A DNA stretch of 64,000 bases, taken from SG-bin9 sp049323835 (lineage in GTDB: Bacteria; Pseudomonadota; Alphaproteobacteria; Rhizobiales; Xanthobacteraceae). Below are positions 62,391 to 64,000 of the stretch, piece by piece. The stretch is taken from assembly GCA_049323835.1 (NCBI GenBank), contig JBMOOJ010000075.1, forward strand, positions 1-64,000, given 5' to 3'. Positions within the stretch are counted from its first letter, which is position 1. The number at the start of each line of letters is the position of its first letter. The notes beneath the pieces are model-generated. The model made no database searches, was not told where the DNA came from, and was given only the letters and a program-made list of their open reading frames with translations. The translations under genes and the position numbers were made by a program.

Positions 62391-63128
62391 CTATCCAAAC
62401 AACTCTTGGCCGTGCGTTTCGACGTAGGCGGCAAGACCGAGCGTGTGATCGCGTGCGCGCTTCTCAGCCAGTTCCGTATCGCGCTCTTCAAGCGCTTCGA
62501 TGATCGCGAGGTGCTCGGGTAGCGACGCGGCGATGCGTTCCTGACGTCCGATGGTGAGCTGGCGATAGCCGCGCACATGCAGAAGGATGTCGTTGGTCAT
62601 GTCGACCAGAACCGGCGACTCGCTGAGTGACAGGAGCGCCTGGTGGAACGCGATGTTCGCCTTCGAGTATTCCTCGATGTTGTCCTGAGGCAGCCTGTCC
62701 TTGCTGAAGTCCTTGAAGAAACCACGCAGCGCCGTGATGTCCTTCTTGCGCGCCGTGGTTGTAATCAATCGCGCTGCCATGCTCTCTAGCGCGGCCCAGG
62801 CGCGGATCATGTCGACGATCTCGGTCTTGGTCTTGCGCACCACGACAATACCACGGCGTGGAACCGTCTTCACAAAACCGTCTTGTTCCAGCATCGCGAT
62901 CGCTTCACGGATCGGCGTACGGCTGACGCCAAGCCGTTCGGACAGCGCCCGCTCATCGAGCATCACCGGATCTGGCGTGGCGTAGATGTCCATCTTCAGG
63001 ATCGCGTCCTTCAAGGCCTCATAGGCCTTGTTCTTGAAACTCGTTTCCGGCGCGATGCGGACGACAGAAATCCCCGCATCAGGCGCGACCTTCGTCGCTT
63101 TCTTTGCGTCGTTTGCAGCCATGATCAT
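62391..63128 (-). CDS. GntR-family regulator with FCD ligand domain
   Basis: A 245-residue GntR regulator. The N-terminal winged helix (about 35-100) reads KNKAYEALKDAIL and ALSERLGVSRTPIREAIAMLEQDG; the FCD domain follows with the metal-binding-type residues in FHQALL and EHLAIIEAL. It is the first gene of the gntR-oxc-frc operon and divergent from an acyl-CoA ligase gene. Two candidate starts (63128, 63122) have equal Shine-Dalgarno support. It is the probable binder of the TGGYATR-N3-YATRCCA palindromes. Confidence 0.94.
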   Translation of the reverse strand: MIMAANDAKKATKVAPDAGISVVRIAPETSFKNKAYEALKDAILKMDIYATPDPVMLDERALSERLGVSRTPIREAIAMLEQDGFVKTVPRRGIVVVRKTKTEIVDMIRAWAALESMAARLITTTARKKDITALRGFFKDFSKDRLPQDNIEEYSKANIAFHQALLSLSESPVLVDMTNDILLHVRGYRQLTIGRQERIAASLPEHLAIIEALEERDTELAEKRARDHTLGLAAYVETHGQELFG

Positions 63129-63179
63129 CTCCGTTCCTCGGGAGACGAGAGGATATCACCGCTGAACATGCCGTGTACG

Positions 63180-63196
63180 TGGCATGCCAAATGCCA
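63180..63196 (-). promoter_or_regulatory. GntR operator on the gntR-oxc-frc side
   Basis: TGGCATG-CCA-AATGCCA, a 7-3-7 inverted repeat with one mismatch. It lies immediately downstream of the minus-strand TTGACA and 52 bases before the gntR start. Binding here would give autorepression of the regulator and control of oxc and frc. Confidence 0.75.
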
Positions 63197-63261
63197 GACT
63201 GTCAAGGTGAGGTTCTGCACAACAACCCTCGCCCACGAAACGCGCTTGACAATAACAATCT

Positions 63262-63278
63262 TGGCATACCAAATGCCA
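63262..63278 (+). promoter_or_regulatory. GntR operator on the acyl-CoA ligase side
   Basis: TGGCATA-CCA-AATGCCA, again 7-3-7 with a single mismatch, overlapping the probable -10 region of the plus-strand promoter (TTGACA at 63246). It shares 16 of 17 bases with the gntR-side site. Confidence 0.77.
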
Positions 63279-63442
63279 CAAGTAAAATAATTGTCGTCAC
63301 AGGCCGTTATTTTGTGGATGGCATTCCCTAATCTGCGAGCGCCTCACGCTTGCGGAGGTGGCGAGAATTCATGCGCGCGGGACCACCGTCCAAAGGCTCG
63401 CTCGCGCCCGCAAGTCAAAAATGGACGTCACAGGAGGAACTC

Positions 63443-64000
63443 ATGTCACCACAGGACGCAGCCCGCAAAGTCGACGCTGGATCGCAGGCCGCAACCGCAG
63501 TGCGGAAGGTGCTCGACGCAGTTAAAGCGGACGGACGCACCAGCCTGACCGCTCCCGAGGGCAAGCTCGTCTGTGACGCCTACGGAATTCCGGTTCCGAA
63601 GGAAGGGCTTGCGAAATCCGCCGCCGATGCCGGCAAGCTGGCCAGCGGCATGGGTTTCCCGGTGGTGATGAAGATCGTTTCGCCGGACATCCTGCACAAG
63701 ACCGAAGCCGGGGGCGTCATCGTCGGTGTGAAGACCGCGGCCGACGCCGAAAAGGCGTACGACACCATTCTCGCCAACGCGAAGAAGTACAAGGCCGACG
63801 CCAAGATCGAGGGCATCCAGGTTCAGCAGATGCTGATGGGCGGCACTGAAGTCATCGTCGGCGCCGTCACCGACGGCTCGTTCGGCAAGCTCGTGGCCTT
63901 CGGTCTCGGCGGCGTGCTGGTCGAAGTGCTGAAGGACGTGACCTTCCGCCTCGCGCCTGCGACCAAGGACGACGCGCTCTCGATGCTCGACGGCATCCAG
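63443..64000 (+). CDS. ATP-grasp acyl-CoA ligase (ADP-forming type), 5' part
   Basis: The first 186 codons of a gene cut by the window edge. AGGAGG lies five bases before the ATG. After a 30-residue lead-in, the sequence LTAPEGKLVCDAYGIPVPKE and GFPVVMKIVSPDILHKTEAGGVIVGV is the ATP-grasp domain (ATP-grasp_5) of ADP-forming acetate/acyl-CoA ligases; QVQQMLMGGTEVIVGAVTDGSFGKLVAFGLGG follows. It is divergent from gntR-oxc-frc with a shared operator, so oxalate, formate or glyoxylate-linked CoA activation is a reasonable inference. The full domain layout is not visible. Confidence 0.88.
   Translation, partial: MSPQDAARKVDAGSQAATAVRKVLDAVKADGRTSLTAPEGKLVCDAYGIPVPKEGLAKSAADAGKLASGMGFPVVMKIVSPDILHKTEAGGVIVGVKTAADAEKAYDTILANAKKYKADAKIEGIQVQQMLMGGTEVIVGAVTDGSFGKLVAFGLGGVLVEVLKDVTFRLAPATKDDALSMLDGIQ

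Larger units (their letters stand above)
63129..63442. other. Divergent regulatory region gntR / acyl-CoA ligase
   Basis: A 314-base gap with promoter signals for both directions and two operator-like palindromes. On the minus strand TTGACA (63205-63200) lies three bases before the first operator; on the plus strand TTGACA (63246-63251) lies ten bases before the second. No gene is seen. Confidence 0.7.

Overview
The window is a stretch of GC-rich alphaproteobacterial chromosome. The most likely source is a member of the Bradyrhizobium / Rhodopseudomonas / Afipia group (Nitrobacteraceae). Support for this comes from the fused cytochrome b/c1 gene (fbcH) beside a separate Rieske gene, the close resemblance of many proteins to that group, the ATGA-type gene overlaps, and several copies of a mosaic palindromic intergenic element (core like GTCATGCCCGGC..GCCGGGCATCCA) typical of these genomes. 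I see no rRNA, tRNA, CRISPR array, insertion sequence or prophage. This is ordinary chromosome rather than an island, and it is nearly fully coding.

Layout. 0.1-2.8 kb: cytochrome bc1 (Rieske, then fused b/c1) on the minus strand. 3.1-5.5 kb: trmL, queE, a QueD-like gene lacking the usual cysteine, and hemF, tightly packed. 5.5-8.6 kb: a small DUF2158-like protein, tRNA CCA nucleotidyltransferase, a small membrane protein, a CoA-pyrophosphatase Nudix protein and a DUF1285 protein. 8.8-15.8 kb: a MoxR ATPase, a DUF58 protein and two large membrane proteins (BatA-type N-terminus plus DUF4159, and a second with a putative glutamine-amidotransferase-like part). 15.9-18.8 kb: a near-consensus Zur box followed by a His-rich small protein and a ZnuD-like TonB receptor, which together look like a zinc-uptake unit. 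18.9-23.5 kb: GNAT, Nudix, metallophosphoesterase and small hypotheticals. 22.0-25.3 kb: a ScfR/RamB-type regulator divergent from isocitrate lyase, with overlapping inverted repeats between them. 25.5-31.7 kb: lytic transglycosylase, alpha/beta hydrolase, DUF1993, SDR, old-yellow-enzyme reductase and a thioesterase. 31.7-37.4 kb: a five-gene peptide/nickel-type ABC importer. 37.8-43.4 kb: a beta-oxidation operon (acyl-CoA dehydrogenase, thiolase, multifunctional FadB-like protein). 43.6-49.3 kb: an RND efflux operon (adaptor, pump, TetR, flavin reductase) with a perfect 10-bp inverted-repeat operator at its promoter. 49.4-52.3 kb: FMN-binding PPOX-family protein, fumarylacetoacetate-hydrolase family protein and ketopantoate-reductase family protein. 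52.3-64.0 kb: CBS-pair protein, sucD-sucC, a tripartite tricarboxylate transporter (tctCBA), formyl-CoA:oxalate CoA-transferase (frc), oxalyl-CoA decarboxylase (oxc), a GntR/FCD regulator and, divergently, an ATP-grasp acyl-CoA ligase cut by the window edge.

The most interesting unit is the last one. Five copies of a 17-bp operator-like palindrome (TGGYATR-N3-YATRCCA; four good, one half-degenerate) lie before the CBS gene, sucCD, the transporter, the gntR-oxc-frc operon and the acyl-CoA ligase. I infer a single GntR/FCD regulon joining oxalate uptake, CoA activation and decarboxylation to a succinyl-CoA synthetase and a CBS sensor. A second recurring theme is perfect GC-rich hairpins in the gaps after the first or most abundant product of several operons (tctC, the peptide-binding protein, the RND adaptor, oxc).
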